64,000 nt of DNA from JAITMY01 sp031549685 (GTDB taxonomy: Bacteria > Bacteroidota > Bacteroidia > Bacteroidales > UBA932): contig JAVBPG010000012.1 in assembly GCA_031549685.1 (NCBI GenBank), forward strand, positions 1 to 64,000. Direction: 5' to 3'. A model generated the notes under the pieces. That model was not told where the DNA came from. It saw only the letters and a program-made list of their open reading frames with translations, and did no database searches. Positions 32,818 through 42,304 of the stretch are shown here, piece after piece; the stretch's first letter is position 1, and every line of letters begins with the position of its first letter. The position numbers and the translations under genes are program-made.

Positions 32818-34056
32818 CTATTTGATTCTATCGTAGTACAGCGTCGAGCAGTTTTCTTTTCTGAAAATAGCGCCGGCTACGCGGCGAATATCGTCGGCGG
32901 TAACGCGGCGGTAGCTTTCAATGTCGGTGTTGACGAGGTTAATGTCGCCGATCATTTCGGCGCAGGCAATGGCCACTACCTTTTGCATCACGGTGGTTTC
33001 GGCAAACACGTGCATGCTCTCCATCTTGTTCTTTACCTTTTCCAGCTCGTAGTCCGAAACGTTTTCATCGCATAAGCTTTGCAGCTCCCTTTCCACCGCG
33101 GCTTCGGCCTGCGGCATGGTGGTTTGCGGCAGCAGGTGTCCGGTTACGGTTACCAGCCCCGCGTCGATGTCGCCCGTGATGTAGGCGTTGGCGTTGCTGA
33201 ACAGCGGCTGCTCCTGCACCAGGCGGCGGTATAGGCGCGAGGATTTTCCGCCGGCCAAAACTTCGGTAATCAAATCGCAGGCGTGGTAGTTGGGGTGATG
33301 GCGGTGCGGCATGTGGTACGCCTTGTAAATGGCTGGTGCGGGTACCTGCCGTGCTACGCTGAGCGTACGCTCTTCGGTTTGTTCGGGCTCCTGCGGAATG
33401 TTATTTTTCAAAATTTCGCCCTGCGGAATATCGCCAAACCACTTTTGCGCAAGCGCGAAAACCTGCTCAGGCGCGATGTTTCCGCCAACTACCAGAATGG
33501 CATTATTAGGAGTGTAGAATTTTTTTAAAAACGCTTTTACATTGCTTAGCGTGGCGGTGGTAATGTGCTCGGTGGTTTTACCAATGGTATTCCACTGGTA
33601 GGGGTGAACTTTGTATGCCAAGGGGCGCAGCAGCAGGTTTACATCGCCGTAAGGCTGATTTAAATATCGCTGGTTAAATTCTTCTACTACAACGCTTTGC
33701 TGTTGCTTGAGCGTTTCGTCGTTGAGTAGGGGATTGAGCAGCCTATCGCTTTCGAGCCAGAGCGCGGTTTCGATATTTTGCGCCGGCAGCGTAATGTAGT
33801 AGTTGGTAAAATCGGCGGTGGTAAAGGCGTTGCACTCGCCGCCGGCCAGCTGCACGTGCACGTCGTACTCCGGCGCGTTGACCGAGCCGCCGAACATGAG
33901 GTGCTCAAACAGGTGCGCAAAGCCCGTGCGTTCGGGGTTTTCGTTGCGCGAGCCGACTTTGTACAGCAGGTTTACGGTGGCCATTGGCGTGCTATCGTCG
34001 TGGTGGGCTACTACGGTAAGCCCGTTGGAGAGTATGCGTTTTTCGAAGTTAATCAT
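32818..34056 (-). CDS. M16-family zinc peptidase (insulinase-like)
   Basis: The protein (412 residues from ATG 34056) has the inverted zinc motif HxxEH in 'GFAHLFEHLMF', the downstream 'SVVVEEFNQRY' glutamate region and the M16 tail with 'LVQEQPLFSNANAYITG'. No signal peptide is evident. I prefer ATG 34056 ('MINFEKRIL') to 34074. M16 enzymes degrade or process peptides as two-domain clamshells; this looks like one ~45 kDa catalytic chain. It is convergent with the preceding glycosyltransferase gene and follows the utilization locus. Confidence 0.92.
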   Translation of the reverse strand: MINFEKRILSNGLTVVAHHDDSTPMATVNLLYKVGSRNENPERTGFAHLFEHLMFGGSVNAPEYDVHVQLAGGECNAFTTADFTNYYITLPAQNIETALWLESDRLLNPLLNDETLKQQQSVVVEEFNQRYLNQPYGDVNLLLRPLAYKVHPYQWNTIGKTTEHITTATLSNVKAFLKKFYTPNNAILVVGGNIAPEQVFALAQKWFGDIPQGEILKNNIPQEPEQTEERTLSVARQVPAPAIYKAYHMPHRHHPNYHACDLITEVLAGGKSSRLYRRLVQEQPLFSNANAYITGDIDAGLVTVTGHLLPQTTMPQAEAAVERELQSLCDENVSDYELEKVKNKMESMHVFAETTVMQKVVAIACAEMIGDINLVNTDIESYRRVTADDIRRVAGAIFRKENCSTLYYDRIK

Positions 34057-34130
34057 TCGATGAGGTTGTTGCAAAAAGATTGCAAGTTACAAAAATGTGG
34101 CAAAATAAAAGCAAATACCTGCCAAACAAA

Positions 34131-34162
34131 ACCCTAACAGGGTCTTAAAGCCCTGTCAGGGT
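34131..34162 (-). terminator. Hairpin after the last gene of the glycosaminoglycan locus
   Basis: On the minus strand, ACCCTGACAGGG (34151-34162) pairs with CCCTGTTAGGGT (34131-34142), with G-U pairs, followed by TTTTGTTT. It lies about 40 bases after the last lyase-like gene stop. The same 'CCTAACAGGG' core appears in repeat remnants near 24115, so it could also be a repeat unit. Confidence 0.6.
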
Positions 34163-34203
34163 CCTGCTTTGCAAAATACATGTGCAAATGCTGATAGTGG
34201 CTG

Positions 34204-36789
34204 CTAAATCTCCAGCTGCGGCACTTTGTCCGTCAACTCTACCGATGTTTTACCATCTTTTATCATGGTTTTTTCGTTGTAGTTCAGCTGCACGTCGCCT
34301 TTTTTGTTTTTGATAAAAAGAGCTGATTTGCCGGAGCCCGACAGGTTGCACTTGACCTCCCACTCGCCCACGCTTATCGTGCCATCTTTGCGTTGAACAG
34401 GTGTTACGCCTTGCTCGCTACTATTGCGAGTATTGATAATGGTCAAAAATCGGTAAACCTTTGCGGGCGCCGTTTCCACGGTTACATGCCAATGATTTTT
34501 AAATGGCTCAAAGTTGCCCTTATCGTCAGCGCGGAGCCAGTTATCGGCAGGGTAGAAGAACGTGTCGGTTTGCATGGCGCTGGTTTTTCCGGTGCTGAAA
34601 ATGTACGCGTCGCTTGTCCCGTTGGCCGAGTTGGTAGCCTTAATGTGCGCCATGTTTCCACCTTGTGAAATGATTTGCATGGCTTGCTCTACGGTGTGCA
34701 GCAGGTAGCTGAATTTTACGGCGGAGTCGGCCTCCAGCTCATCGTAAATGAGCATTAGCCCCGCGTTGCCCAGCTCTACCACGTGCCGGCGAAACAGCTT
34801 GAGGTGATTTTTATCCCAGCCCGTTTTAGGCGAAAGCTCAACATCGGCCAGGCGCGCGCGCTCCAGCCATAGTTCGGAGGTAACTTCTCCGTACGCATTT
34901 GACGCATCGCCCAATACATACGAAATATTTTGGCCTGAATAGTAGCGCGGAATCCAAGCAAAGCCCTCAACGCCTATGCGCTGCCCCATGCCGTTAACCA
35001 GTATGGTGTTGTGCGCGCGCGTACCTCGATGGCAGTAAATGCTGTGCTTATCGACAAAGGAAATGTGATGGCCGGAGCTGTAAAAAAGCGATTTTCCGCC
35101 GTAAAAAGTATTGAACGCGTTTTGGTTGGCCAAGGCGTGAGACGTTGAACCGTAAGGGCTGGAGCGGAATGATAGCATTGCATTCCTGCTGTAATCATCC
35201 AGGTCGGAATCGAAAAATGCCAAGCCCGATTGTGGGAAAACGTACGCCAGGGGTAGCTCGCTTAGCTTGCCTCGCGGCAGCGGTTTGTCAATCTGAAGCA
35301 AGGTCCAGGTTAAATCTCCGGCTTTTGCGAGCAATGCCGAACGGCGCAGCTTAGGATTTTGCGCAGCAATATGCCGCACGTAATCGCCGGCGTAGGAGCT
35401 GCCGGTAAGCCTCGCCAACGCTTCGGCGTAGAGCATCCGGGTACCGTCGGGGCTGAGCACTTTTTGGTGCGAGCTACCGTTGCCACCCGATTTCGACGAG
35501 GGCATAAAGTTATAAATTACGTACATGATATTGCCCTGGTACCAAGGGTCGGAGAAGAAGTCGAAGCCGCTGAGGCGCGAGTACAGGTAGGGAACTTCGA
35601 CCAGCGTGCGGAGGTTTACGCCAAAGTACGAATCGCCGTTGTGCCAAGCCCCATCCTCGTTTAAGCCGGGGAAGCGCGCCACCCAAACGTTGTAGCAGTA
35701 GCTGGCCCATAGCGATGCCTCGGGCAGCTCGCCGTAGGTGGTAAAGGCAGCCATGGTGAGTATGCGCAGGGTCATTTGCCACACGTGGTTGTCGGCTATG
35801 TGTAGCTCCAGGTGGTTGCTGTACTCCCTGTACATTGCACCTCCCGTGGTGCGAATTTGCTCAAGCAGTATTTGCTTTTGCGCCTCGGTAAGCAGGTTGT
35901 AAAAGGCGTCGTACGCCAGCGTGGAGATGGACAAAATAACGGAGCTGTTGAAGTCGCCTACCACCAGCGGGCTATCGTTCCACGAGATAATTTTCTCAAT
36001 TCTATCCAGGGCGCCCTTGGCGTACTTGGGGTCCTTGGTAAGCAGGTAGGAGCGTGTAAGCGCTTCAATGTTTACCTCCTCGCGGTCAACAATGCGGCGG
36101 CTTTCGCGCGTTAGCAAAGCGTTGCGCTGCACAGCGTTTGTCAGCCCTTGCAGCTTGGAGGTGTCAATATCGTTAATGGACGAAATTTTGCTGCCAAGCG
36201 CGCCGTCGGCCCGCTTCAGGTACCAGTCGCGCTGCGGTGTTTTTTCGCACTTTGCAATAAAAGTATCCCAACTTTTTCCGTCCAAAAGTACCCGAGGATG
36301 GTAGGCGGGTATTGCGTTGAGCACAAGGTTTGCGGGTGGCGGAGCGAATGTTGCGGCATTTTTATTTACGGTAAAAGTGTAAATCTTTGACCAAACGTAC
36401 TTGCCGGAGTTATCGGTGTAGGCGTACTGCCAGTACCAGCTGCCCATGCCAAAAGCCTTGCCGTGGTTGTAAAAGGGCCAAGGAGAATCGGTTTCTATCA
36501 CATTTTTTTTCAGCTGCGGGTCTTGTGATAGGCGAATTTTGTAGCTGATGCTAACCTTTTTTTTGTCCACTCTAAATCCATCGAGTGTGTTGCGTATGTT
36601 CTCGTAGGGCAAAGGCCACATGAGCGCTACAGGATTTTTGGTAAGCGTGCTTTTATCGATGGGATACTCTGTAGCCCGCATTTCGTGCATGAGGCTGGGC
36701 TCGGTAATAATAATTCTGTTGTTGGTTGCGGCATATACGATACTTATAACGCTGCAAAGCAGAATTGAAATGCAGAATATTTTTTTCAT
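34204..36789 (-). CDS. Heparinase II/III-like protein with DUF4962 N-terminus (putative polysaccharide lyase), paralog A
   Basis: The 861-residue exported protein (signal peptide ending near 'VYAATNN') starts with an Fn3-like DUF4962 region ('GSWYWQYAYTDNSGKYVW'). An alpha-toroid follows with lyase-like 'ADNHVWQ' (N334/H335) and 'HNGDSYFGVNL' (Y388), then a Heparinase_II_III beta domain with 'GSTSHALANQNAFN' (H551) and 'RGTRAHNTILVNGMG' (H593). These match the Asn/His/Tyr/His pattern of heparinase II/III-fold lyases. It is the last gene of the minus-strand locus and a paralog of the gene at 36942. Substrate is inferred from context (heparin/heparan sulfate); it does not closely resemble Pedobacter HepII as I recall it. 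Confidence 0.85.
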   Translation of the reverse strand: MKKIFCISILLCSVISIVYAATNNRIIITEPSLMHEMRATEYPIDKSTLTKNPVALMWPLPYENIRNTLDGFRVDKKKVSISYKIRLSQDPQLKKNVIETDSPWPFYNHGKAFGMGSWYWQYAYTDNSGKYVWSKIYTFTVNKNAATFAPPPANLVLNAIPAYHPRVLLDGKSWDTFIAKCEKTPQRDWYLKRADGALGSKISSINDIDTSKLQGLTNAVQRNALLTRESRRIVDREEVNIEALTRSYLLTKDPKYAKGALDRIEKIISWNDSPLVVGDFNSSVILSISTLAYDAFYNLLTEAQKQILLEQIRTTGGAMYREYSNHLELHIADNHVWQMTLRILTMAAFTTYGELPEASLWASYCYNVWVARFPGLNEDGAWHNGDSYFGVNLRTLVEVPYLYSRLSGFDFFSDPWYQGNIMYVIYNFMPSSKSGGNGSSHQKVLSPDGTRMLYAEALARLTGSSYAGDYVRHIAAQNPKLRRSALLAKAGDLTWTLLQIDKPLPRGKLSELPLAYVFPQSGLAFFDSDLDDYSRNAMLSFRSSPYGSTSHALANQNAFNTFYGGKSLFYSSGHHISFVDKHSIYCHRGTRAHNTILVNGMGQRIGVEGFAWIPRYYSGQNISYVLGDASNAYGEVTSELWLERARLADVELSPKTGWDKNHLKLFRRHVVELGNAGLMLIYDELEADSAVKFSYLLHTVEQAMQIISQGGNMAHIKATNSANGTSDAYIFSTGKTSAMQTDTFFYPADNWLRADDKGNFEPFKNHWHVTVETAPAKVYRFLTIINTRNSSEQGVTPVQRKDGTISVGEWEVKCNLSGSGKSALFIKNKKGDVQLNYNEKTMIKDGKTSVELTDKVPQLEI

Positions 36790-36837
36790 TGCAAAAATAT
36801 TTTGAATGTAAATCTGTTTATTTTTTTAAAAAAACGC

Positions 36838-36922
36838 TTTAGTAGTTGAGATTGCTTCGTCACGCCACGACGCTTTGATGCACGTCATTGCGAGGAGGAA
36901 CGACGAAGCAATCTTAAGCCTC
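36838..36922. repeat. Palindromic intergenic repeat (CGTCATTGCGAGGAGGAACGACGAAGCAATC type)
   Basis: AGATTGCTTCGTCACGCC... pairs with ...GGAACGACGAAGCAATCTT, giving a long imperfect hairpin in the 152-base gap between the two lyase-like genes. Confidence 0.75.
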
Positions 36923-36941
36923 AATGAGGAAAATTTAAATT

Positions 36942-39515
36942 TTACTTTTTTACCGCCCGTGTAGAAATAGGTACGTAATCAAGCTCCTCCACCATTTGCT
37001 TTTGCCCATCTATCACATCATACAGCAGTGACGATTGCTTTTGACGGGAATAGGAAACATTGTCGATAATGATATTTCCGGAGCCATAGCTAAATGCTAC
37101 ATTTTGGATGCTGTTGGCAACGCTAAGGCTTGCTTTTTTGTCCCAATTGAGCTCGGCTTTAATGCTCCAATCGCCGCATTGGTAAGCGCCGGAGGAGCCT
37201 GTTATAGCCTTGGTTGATTCTCCCTCCGGTACGACCTGAATTATAGTCAGGATACGATTTTTTGCACAATTTTCAAATTTGGCAGTTAGGTGCCACTGGT
37301 TGGGGTATTCCTTGCCGGGGTCGCCTAACGCTAAGTTTGGTGGTACTACAAACTGGTCGGTTTGCGAAATAGTACACGCTTGGTTGCTGAACAAGCGCGC
37401 CACCGATGTGAAATTTTTTGCGGTGTAGCGCGTGGTTAGCTTTTGCTGCGCTGCGTCAATACTAAATTGTACAGGGCTGTGCATCAGCCAGTCCCAGCGT
37501 ACAGGCTCGCTTGCCTCCAGCTCATCGTACAGCACCACTACGTTGGGGTGCAGCATAAGCACATGCCGGCGATAAAGGGTTAGCGGCGTTACGCCAAATC
37601 CGTTTTCGATGCTTTGCGCAATGCCCGCCGCTTTGAAATTATCTATCCACATGGGGTCGTCGCTAATGCCGGAGTATGCGTGCGAGGCATCGCCCAGGCA
37701 GTAGGTAATGTTGTCGCCGCCCATGGCGCGTAGCACCTTGCCATAACCCTTGGTGCTGAATGGTTGTCCTATTCCGTTGACTAATATGGAATTATGCGCT
37801 CTTGTGTGGCGGTACGACATGAGGTTGTGCGCGTCAGCAAAGTTGAGATAGTAGCCGGTGCTGTGGTAAACATTTTCGCCTTTGTAAAGCAGGTTAAAGC
37901 TGTTTTGATCGGCAAGCGTGTGGCTGCCCGAGCCAAATGTGCTGGAGCGAAAGCACAGGGCGAAATCGTTGTCGGTATTGGTTAAATTGGAGTGTATGGC
38001 TACCTCGCCCGCGTCTTGATACCAAACATATTTTGCAATGTTTTCGAGCGTAGTGGCGGGGTAAGGATATTTGTCGCGCACCATTCGGTAAAGCCTAAAT
38101 TCGTAATCGGAAAGCAGCGTTGAACGGCACTGCGTAGCATACCAACCCGCGTAGGTATCGCCTAACTCGCGCGCCAGAAAATCGGCAAAGGCAATACGGC
38201 TCCGTGTTGGCACATCGTCGCGCTCGTTGCCATCGCCAAAGCCAACGCTCTTGGAGCTTGGCGGCCACGAATACAGCAGGGATTTGCCCGCGTTGAGATA
38301 CCAAGGGTGCTGCAAAAAATCAACTTTGGTAATATACGAAAACAGCATCGGCATGTACTGCAACGTTTTGTACTCCGCGCTATAGTAGTAGGTTCCGTTG
38401 AGACAAACTCCGTCACGGTTGAAGCCGCTGGCCGGAGCGCGCGCTGTCCACAGCTCGTAGTAGTACTGAAGCATGGGCAAAACTTCGCTGGTGTACGCTC
38501 CTTTGTCAAATAAAAGATATGCACCTTGAAAAAGTACGCGCATGTTGTGTTGCCAAAAGTGGTTGTCAAAAATTTGATTTTCCTGATAGCCACAGTACGC
38601 TTTGTAGTAGTAGCGCTCCACACGCATTATCAAATTTTCGGCTCCCAGCTTGTCGCTTGCCGTAAGCTGATCGTAAACAATATCGTAGCCCAATATAAAA
38701 ATGGTGGCAATATCGGTTGAGCCAAAGTTGGAGGCGAAGAGCTGCTTATCGGTAACGGTTTTTGCCAGCATGGTACGTAAAATACTTACCACCTTATCGC
38801 GGTACTGAGCATCCTGCGTAAGATAGTAGGCCTGGTAGAGGTAGAGCATGTAGTCCTTTATGTCGCCGGCCTTGTCGTACGGGTTGGCCATGCTGTAGTC
38901 GGCGTTCATGGCGGTGGTAGCGCGCGATATGAGCGATTTGTACTCCGGATGATTTTTTGCGTTGGCGCGAGCGTCGGTGGCATCATTATCCAAAAAGCAA
39001 AAGAGGCGAGGGTAGGCGTTTGGAGTATTTTGGTAAAAAATATCGAAGGCAGGTGTCGCAAATTGTGGTGTGCTGTTCTTTACCTCAAAGCTGTACGTTT
39101 TACTCCACGCCCCATATACGTTCGCCTTGCTTACCGACCTAAAACGCCAGTACCAAAGGCCCACCTCAAGCACTCGGTGCGGGTTGTACATGCACCAAGC
39201 GGCCGGCTCGGAGGTAATGGTGCCGGACGATGCGAAAGTGCTGTCCTGCGATAGCGTAAACTGCAAGTTGTCCGATGTTTTCATGCGCTGCGGCACAACA
39301 AGCGGCGAGGGGTTAATAAACAGCTCGTTGCTTATTTTCGGGTAGGGTTGAGTCCTTGTTTTATCGTGGTACGCCGATGCGGTGTCGGTTGCAGAGGGAG
39401 TATCCGGCTTATCGGGAGGAACAAGTTCGTCGCCGTCTCGGTGGGAGCATGAGATGCCGAAAAATATTGCTGCAATAGCAGCAATAAAAACATTTGTAAA
39501 GTGTTGAAAACTCAT
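36942..39515 (-). CDS. Heparinase II/III-like protein with DUF4962 N-terminus, paralog B (probable lipoprotein)
   Basis: The 857-residue protein has a possible lipoprotein signal ('IAAIAAIFFGISC', Cys23). It keeps the same architecture as paralog A: Fn3-like region ('GLWYWRFRSVSKANVYG'), toroid with 'FDNHFWQHNMRVL' and 'NGTYYYSAEY', and beta domain with 'GSGSHTLADQNSFN' and 'RHTRAHNSILVNGIG'. It lies 7 bases downstream of the ROK kinase gene, so the two are almost certainly co-transcribed. Two paralogs differing in anchoring suggest one surface and one periplasmic enzyme. Exact lyase family not assigned. Confidence 0.85.
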   Translation of the reverse strand: MSFQHFTNVFIAAIAAIFFGISCSHRDGDELVPPDKPDTPSATDTASAYHDKTRTQPYPKISNELFINPSPLVVPQRMKTSDNLQFTLSQDSTFASSGTITSEPAAWCMYNPHRVLEVGLWYWRFRSVSKANVYGAWSKTYSFEVKNSTPQFATPAFDIFYQNTPNAYPRLFCFLDNDATDARANAKNHPEYKSLISRATTAMNADYSMANPYDKAGDIKDYMLYLYQAYYLTQDAQYRDKVVSILRTMLAKTVTDKQLFASNFGSTDIATIFILGYDIVYDQLTASDKLGAENLIMRVERYYYKAYCGYQENQIFDNHFWQHNMRVLFQGAYLLFDKGAYTSEVLPMLQYYYELWTARAPASGFNRDGVCLNGTYYYSAEYKTLQYMPMLFSYITKVDFLQHPWYLNAGKSLLYSWPPSSKSVGFGDGNERDDVPTRSRIAFADFLARELGDTYAGWYATQCRSTLLSDYEFRLYRMVRDKYPYPATTLENIAKYVWYQDAGEVAIHSNLTNTDNDFALCFRSSTFGSGSHTLADQNSFNLLYKGENVYHSTGYYLNFADAHNLMSYRHTRAHNSILVNGIGQPFSTKGYGKVLRAMGGDNITYCLGDASHAYSGISDDPMWIDNFKAAGIAQSIENGFGVTPLTLYRRHVLMLHPNVVVLYDELEASEPVRWDWLMHSPVQFSIDAAQQKLTTRYTAKNFTSVARLFSNQACTISQTDQFVVPPNLALGDPGKEYPNQWHLTAKFENCAKNRILTIIQVVPEGESTKAITGSSGAYQCGDWSIKAELNWDKKASLSVANSIQNVAFSYGSGNIIIDNVSYSRQKQSSLLYDVIDGQKQMVEELDYVPISTRAVKK

Positions 39516-39522
39516 AGTTTAC

Positions 39523-40446
39523 CTACCTGTCAAACACCAAGTACGCTGCTCCCATGCAGCCTGCCTTATTGCCCAGCTGCGCCGGCTGAATTTTTAAATC
39601 TTTGATAGAAATGGGCAGCGCGTGCTGCTTGGCTACCTCCAATATTTTTTCGGTATAAAAGCTACCGCACTCGGCAATGCCACCACCAATAACGATGAGC
39701 TGCGGCGAAAAAACGTTGGCCAGGCCTGCGACGGCACGGCCTAAGTAAAAACAGTGGCGGTTGAAAGCCTCCACGGCCAAGTCCTCGCCGGCCTTATATT
39801 TTTCTACAATATACTCGCCGTTAACTTCCTGCGAAACCGCAATATTTTTTTGCGCCAGCAGCGTTTTGTAGTCGCGTATCAGCGCTACGGTGGTGGCGTA
39901 GGCCTCCACACAGCCCTGCGCTCCGCAGGCGCACATTTCGCCGTTGGCTATAAGCGGCGTGTGGCCAAACTCGGCGCCACGGTTTTGGTAGCCGCCAAAC
40001 AGCTTTCCATTAAAAATAAACGCGCTTCCAATACCTGTTCCCACTGTCAAAAATACAACAAATTCCGCACCTTTTCCTGCTCCGTAGGCGTACTCGCCAA
40101 GACCCATTACGTTGGCATCGTTATCGGCAACGGTGGGCAAGCTAAAGCGGTTCTCCACCTCGCGGCAAATGTCCACGTTTTCCCATCCGGGAATATTTTC
40201 GGCGCCGCCTACTACTACGCCATCTACAATTACGCCGGGCGAGCCTATGCCAACTCCTTCAACCTTAAATCCGTTTTGCTTGGCATAGCTGTACGCTTGT
40301 TCTACGGCATACTCCAGCTGCTCCAGCGTGGTTTTTCCGTCGGCAGCGGTGGGCGTTTTTCCGGTAAATAAAAACTCCCCCTGATTGCTAATAAGGGCGT
40401 ACTTTATAAAAGTTCCGCCCATATCTATTCCTATTGCGTAGCGCAT
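39523..40446 (-). CDS. ROK-family sugar kinase
   Basis: The 307-residue protein has the ATP-binding 'AIGIDMGGTFIKYALIS', the ROK 'AEFGHTPL' (ExGH) and the zinc-binding 'CACGAQGCVEAYAT' motif, plus 'VADNDANVMGLGEYAYGAGKG'. There is no N-terminal DNA-binding domain, so it is a kinase rather than a NagC-type repressor. In this locus a role in phosphorylating GlcNAc, GlcN or a similar monosaccharide released from glycosaminoglycans is likely. It precedes paralog B by 7 bases. Confidence 0.92.
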   Translation of the reverse strand: MRYAIGIDMGGTFIKYALISNQGEFLFTGKTPTAADGKTTLEQLEYAVEQAYSYAKQNGFKVEGVGIGSPGVIVDGVVVGGAENIPGWENVDICREVENRFSLPTVADNDANVMGLGEYAYGAGKGAEFVVFLTVGTGIGSAFIFNGKLFGGYQNRGAEFGHTPLIANGEMCACGAQGCVEAYATTVALIRDYKTLLAQKNIAVSQEVNGEYIVEKYKAGEDLAVEAFNRHCFYLGRAVAGLANVFSPQLIVIGGGIAECGSFYTEKILEVAKQHALPISIKDLKIQPAQLGNKAGCMGAAYLVFDR

Positions 40447-40474
40447 AAATTTAAAATCAAAAGTCGTCAGTCCT

Positions 40475-40602
40475 ATATGTCATCCCGAACTTGATTCGGG
40501 ATCTCCTCGCTAAAGAAAGGGGGTTGGCTTCGCCGAGCTTCACTCCGTTTCGGTTGCGGAGCAACGTTTACCCCGACAAGTCGGGGCCCGCAATGACAAA
40601 CT
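40475..40602. repeat. Palindromic repeat flanking the DUF3604 gene, right-hand inverted copy
   Basis: It holds GTCATCCCGAACTTGATTCG and 'TTGGCTTCGCCGAGCTTCAC', ending GGGGCCCGCAATGACAAAC. Its core is nearly the reverse complement of 'AAACGGAGTGAAGTTCGGCG' in the copy at 42305-42412, so the two form inverted repeats around the 1.6-kb gene between them. Confidence 0.8.
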
Positions 40603-40604
40603 AC

Positions 40605-42245
40605 TTATGTCCGTTCCACCCAAATAGGCGTGCTCCAAGCCCACTGCGCGTCGCGCTGACGCACGCGCACGTAGTAAAAATCGGTGTCGCGCTCGGGTTC
40701 GTTGTCCTCCATGTAGTGCTCAATGCAGAATGATGCTTGCGGCGCGGCGCGGTGGAACTGTATGGCCTCGCTCAGCCAGCCGATCATGAAGTGCGTTTCG
40801 CCGCCGTGCAGCAAATCCTCCACGCTGTGCTCAAAAGTTTTTCCGTTGAACTCCGCCACCAGCTTAGCCGATTTGGGAACGGTGGCATCGATAATAACGG
40901 CCTGTGTGGCGGGGGTAAGCACGTTGGGATTTTTGGTGGAGTACATTTTCAGCTCCACCTCGCGGCTGCTCTGCGATAGCAGCTTGTTGACGTAGGTAAC
41001 GTCTTTCTCCTTTTTTCCCTCCTGCGGAGCGGTGTAGGGTGCGCCGCGGAAGCAGGTTTCCACGCCGTGAATTTCGCCATCGGTCAGGCGCAGCTTTCCG
41101 TTCCACTCCACAATTTTTGTTTCGCGGTTCCAGCCGAACTCCACCTTCATTTTTACGCGCACGGTGTCCTCCCTGGGAATGGCTGGCAGCAGGTCGCCGC
41201 CCATGCGCGCCACCGTTTTGCCGTTCTTTACCAAGTCCACGTAGTCAATGATGCCGCCGGCCTGCACGTTGAGGTATATTTTGCGCCGGTTGCCGCGTAC
41301 CACCTCGCCCATTTCGGCATCGTTGATGCGAAAGTCAACCGCAATTTTGTCACCGGTAACGCAGTACATTTTTCTATTGCCAAGTGAACTCCACAGCGCG
41401 TCGCGCGTGAGGCTGGGCGCGAGCAGCACAATGCGCCCGTCGCCGTAGCTGCCGGGGTAGCCCGCGTGCTGGTCGGTGGAGCCCATGATGCCGAACTTGT
41501 GCCCCTGCATCAGGCCGTACAGGGCGGTTCCTGTCCAGCGGCGCGGCCCCATGTCGTGCAGGTAGGGGTAGTCGCCCTCGTCCATTTCGGCCAGGCCGTG
41601 GCGCGAAAACATTTCGACAAAGGGCGTTTTTTCGGGCGAAAAGAACTCCCAGTCGTAGCCGCGGTAGCCCTCCTGGTAGCCCATGTGGTGCGGCGTAACG
41701 TAGGCCTTTTTATCCATGAGCTGCCGCTTCAAATCCTCCACCGAGGTGCACTCGAGCAGCGGCGCGTCGAGGTCGTAGTTGAGCACCACGTGGTCGCCGT
41801 GCTTCATGCTGTGGCACTCGTAGGAGAGAAAGGTAATAAATTCATTTTCCTTGTTGTACTCCCGGGTCATGGCCACGTACTTGGGCCAGCCCTCCTTGCG
41901 CAGGCGAATAAAGGCCTGCACGTGGTAGTCGATAACCCAGGCCAGGCGCGGGTCGTCCTTGCCGGGGATGTCGGGCCAGAGGGCGTGCGGCGTTACCGCC
42001 AAAAAATCGAGCTGCTGCTTGGCCGCCTCAAAGGCATCGCGCATGTCGCCGTGCCCGTAGGTAAGGTTGCAGTGGTTGTGCAGGTCGCCTATGTAAAGCT
42101 TGTTGCTGCTTTGGGGCATGTTGAGCTTTTTGTAGCTTTTGCTCGCGCGGTTGGTGCCGTTGCCCACGCAGCTGAGCAGCGATCCGCTTGCCGCCAGTCC
42201 GGCAAAGGCAAATCCTGCATTTTGTATAAATTTTCTTCTGTCCAT
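40605..42245 (-). CDS. DUF3604/PHP-like exported protein with Tat and lipoprotein signals
   Basis: The 546-residue protein starts with a twin-arginine signal ('MDRRKFIQNAGFAFAG') and a lipobox ('GSLLSC', Cys26). The body has PHP-type metal motifs: 'YIGDLHNHCNLTYGHGD', 'DFLAVTPHALWPD', 'FLSYECHSMKHGDH', 'AYVTPHHMGYQ' and 'GIMGSTDQHAG'. This resembles DUF3604 proteins, a metal-dependent hydrolase-like family of uncertain activity. Folding before Tat export fits a metalloenzyme. It sits between heparinase I and the ROK kinase genes, separated by inverted repeats on both sides. I infer a hydrolase acting on a glycosaminoglycan-linked group; the reaction is unknown. Confidence 0.8.
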   Translation of the reverse strand: MDRRKFIQNAGFAFAGLAASGSLLSCVGNGTNRASKSYKKLNMPQSSNKLYIGDLHNHCNLTYGHGDMRDAFEAAKQQLDFLAVTPHALWPDIPGKDDPRLAWVIDYHVQAFIRLRKEGWPKYVAMTREYNKENEFITFLSYECHSMKHGDHVVLNYDLDAPLLECTSVEDLKRQLMDKKAYVTPHHMGYQEGYRGYDWEFFSPEKTPFVEMFSRHGLAEMDEGDYPYLHDMGPRRWTGTALYGLMQGHKFGIMGSTDQHAGYPGSYGDGRIVLLAPSLTRDALWSSLGNRKMYCVTGDKIAVDFRINDAEMGEVVRGNRRKIYLNVQAGGIIDYVDLVKNGKTVARMGGDLLPAIPREDTVRVKMKVEFGWNRETKIVEWNGKLRLTDGEIHGVETCFRGAPYTAPQEGKKEKDVTYVNKLLSQSSREVELKMYSTKNPNVLTPATQAVIIDATVPKSAKLVAEFNGKTFEHSVEDLLHGGETHFMIGWLSEAIQFHRAAPQASFCIEHYMEDNEPERDTDFYYVRVRQRDAQWAWSTPIWVERT

Positions 42246-42304
42246 AGCTTTTTGTTTTTTTTACCGCTCTAATCTAAATCGGACTATAAAACTCCTTTGC
42301 GAAA

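Noticed and set aside
36792..36799. TATTTTTG -7 box on the minus strand before the last lyase-like gene
   Set aside because: It is only 3 bases from the start codon, so transcription would begin inside the gene.
39523..40446. ROK transcriptional repressor
   Set aside because: The protein lacks an N-terminal helix-turn-helix domain and starts directly with the ATP-binding motif, so it is a kinase.
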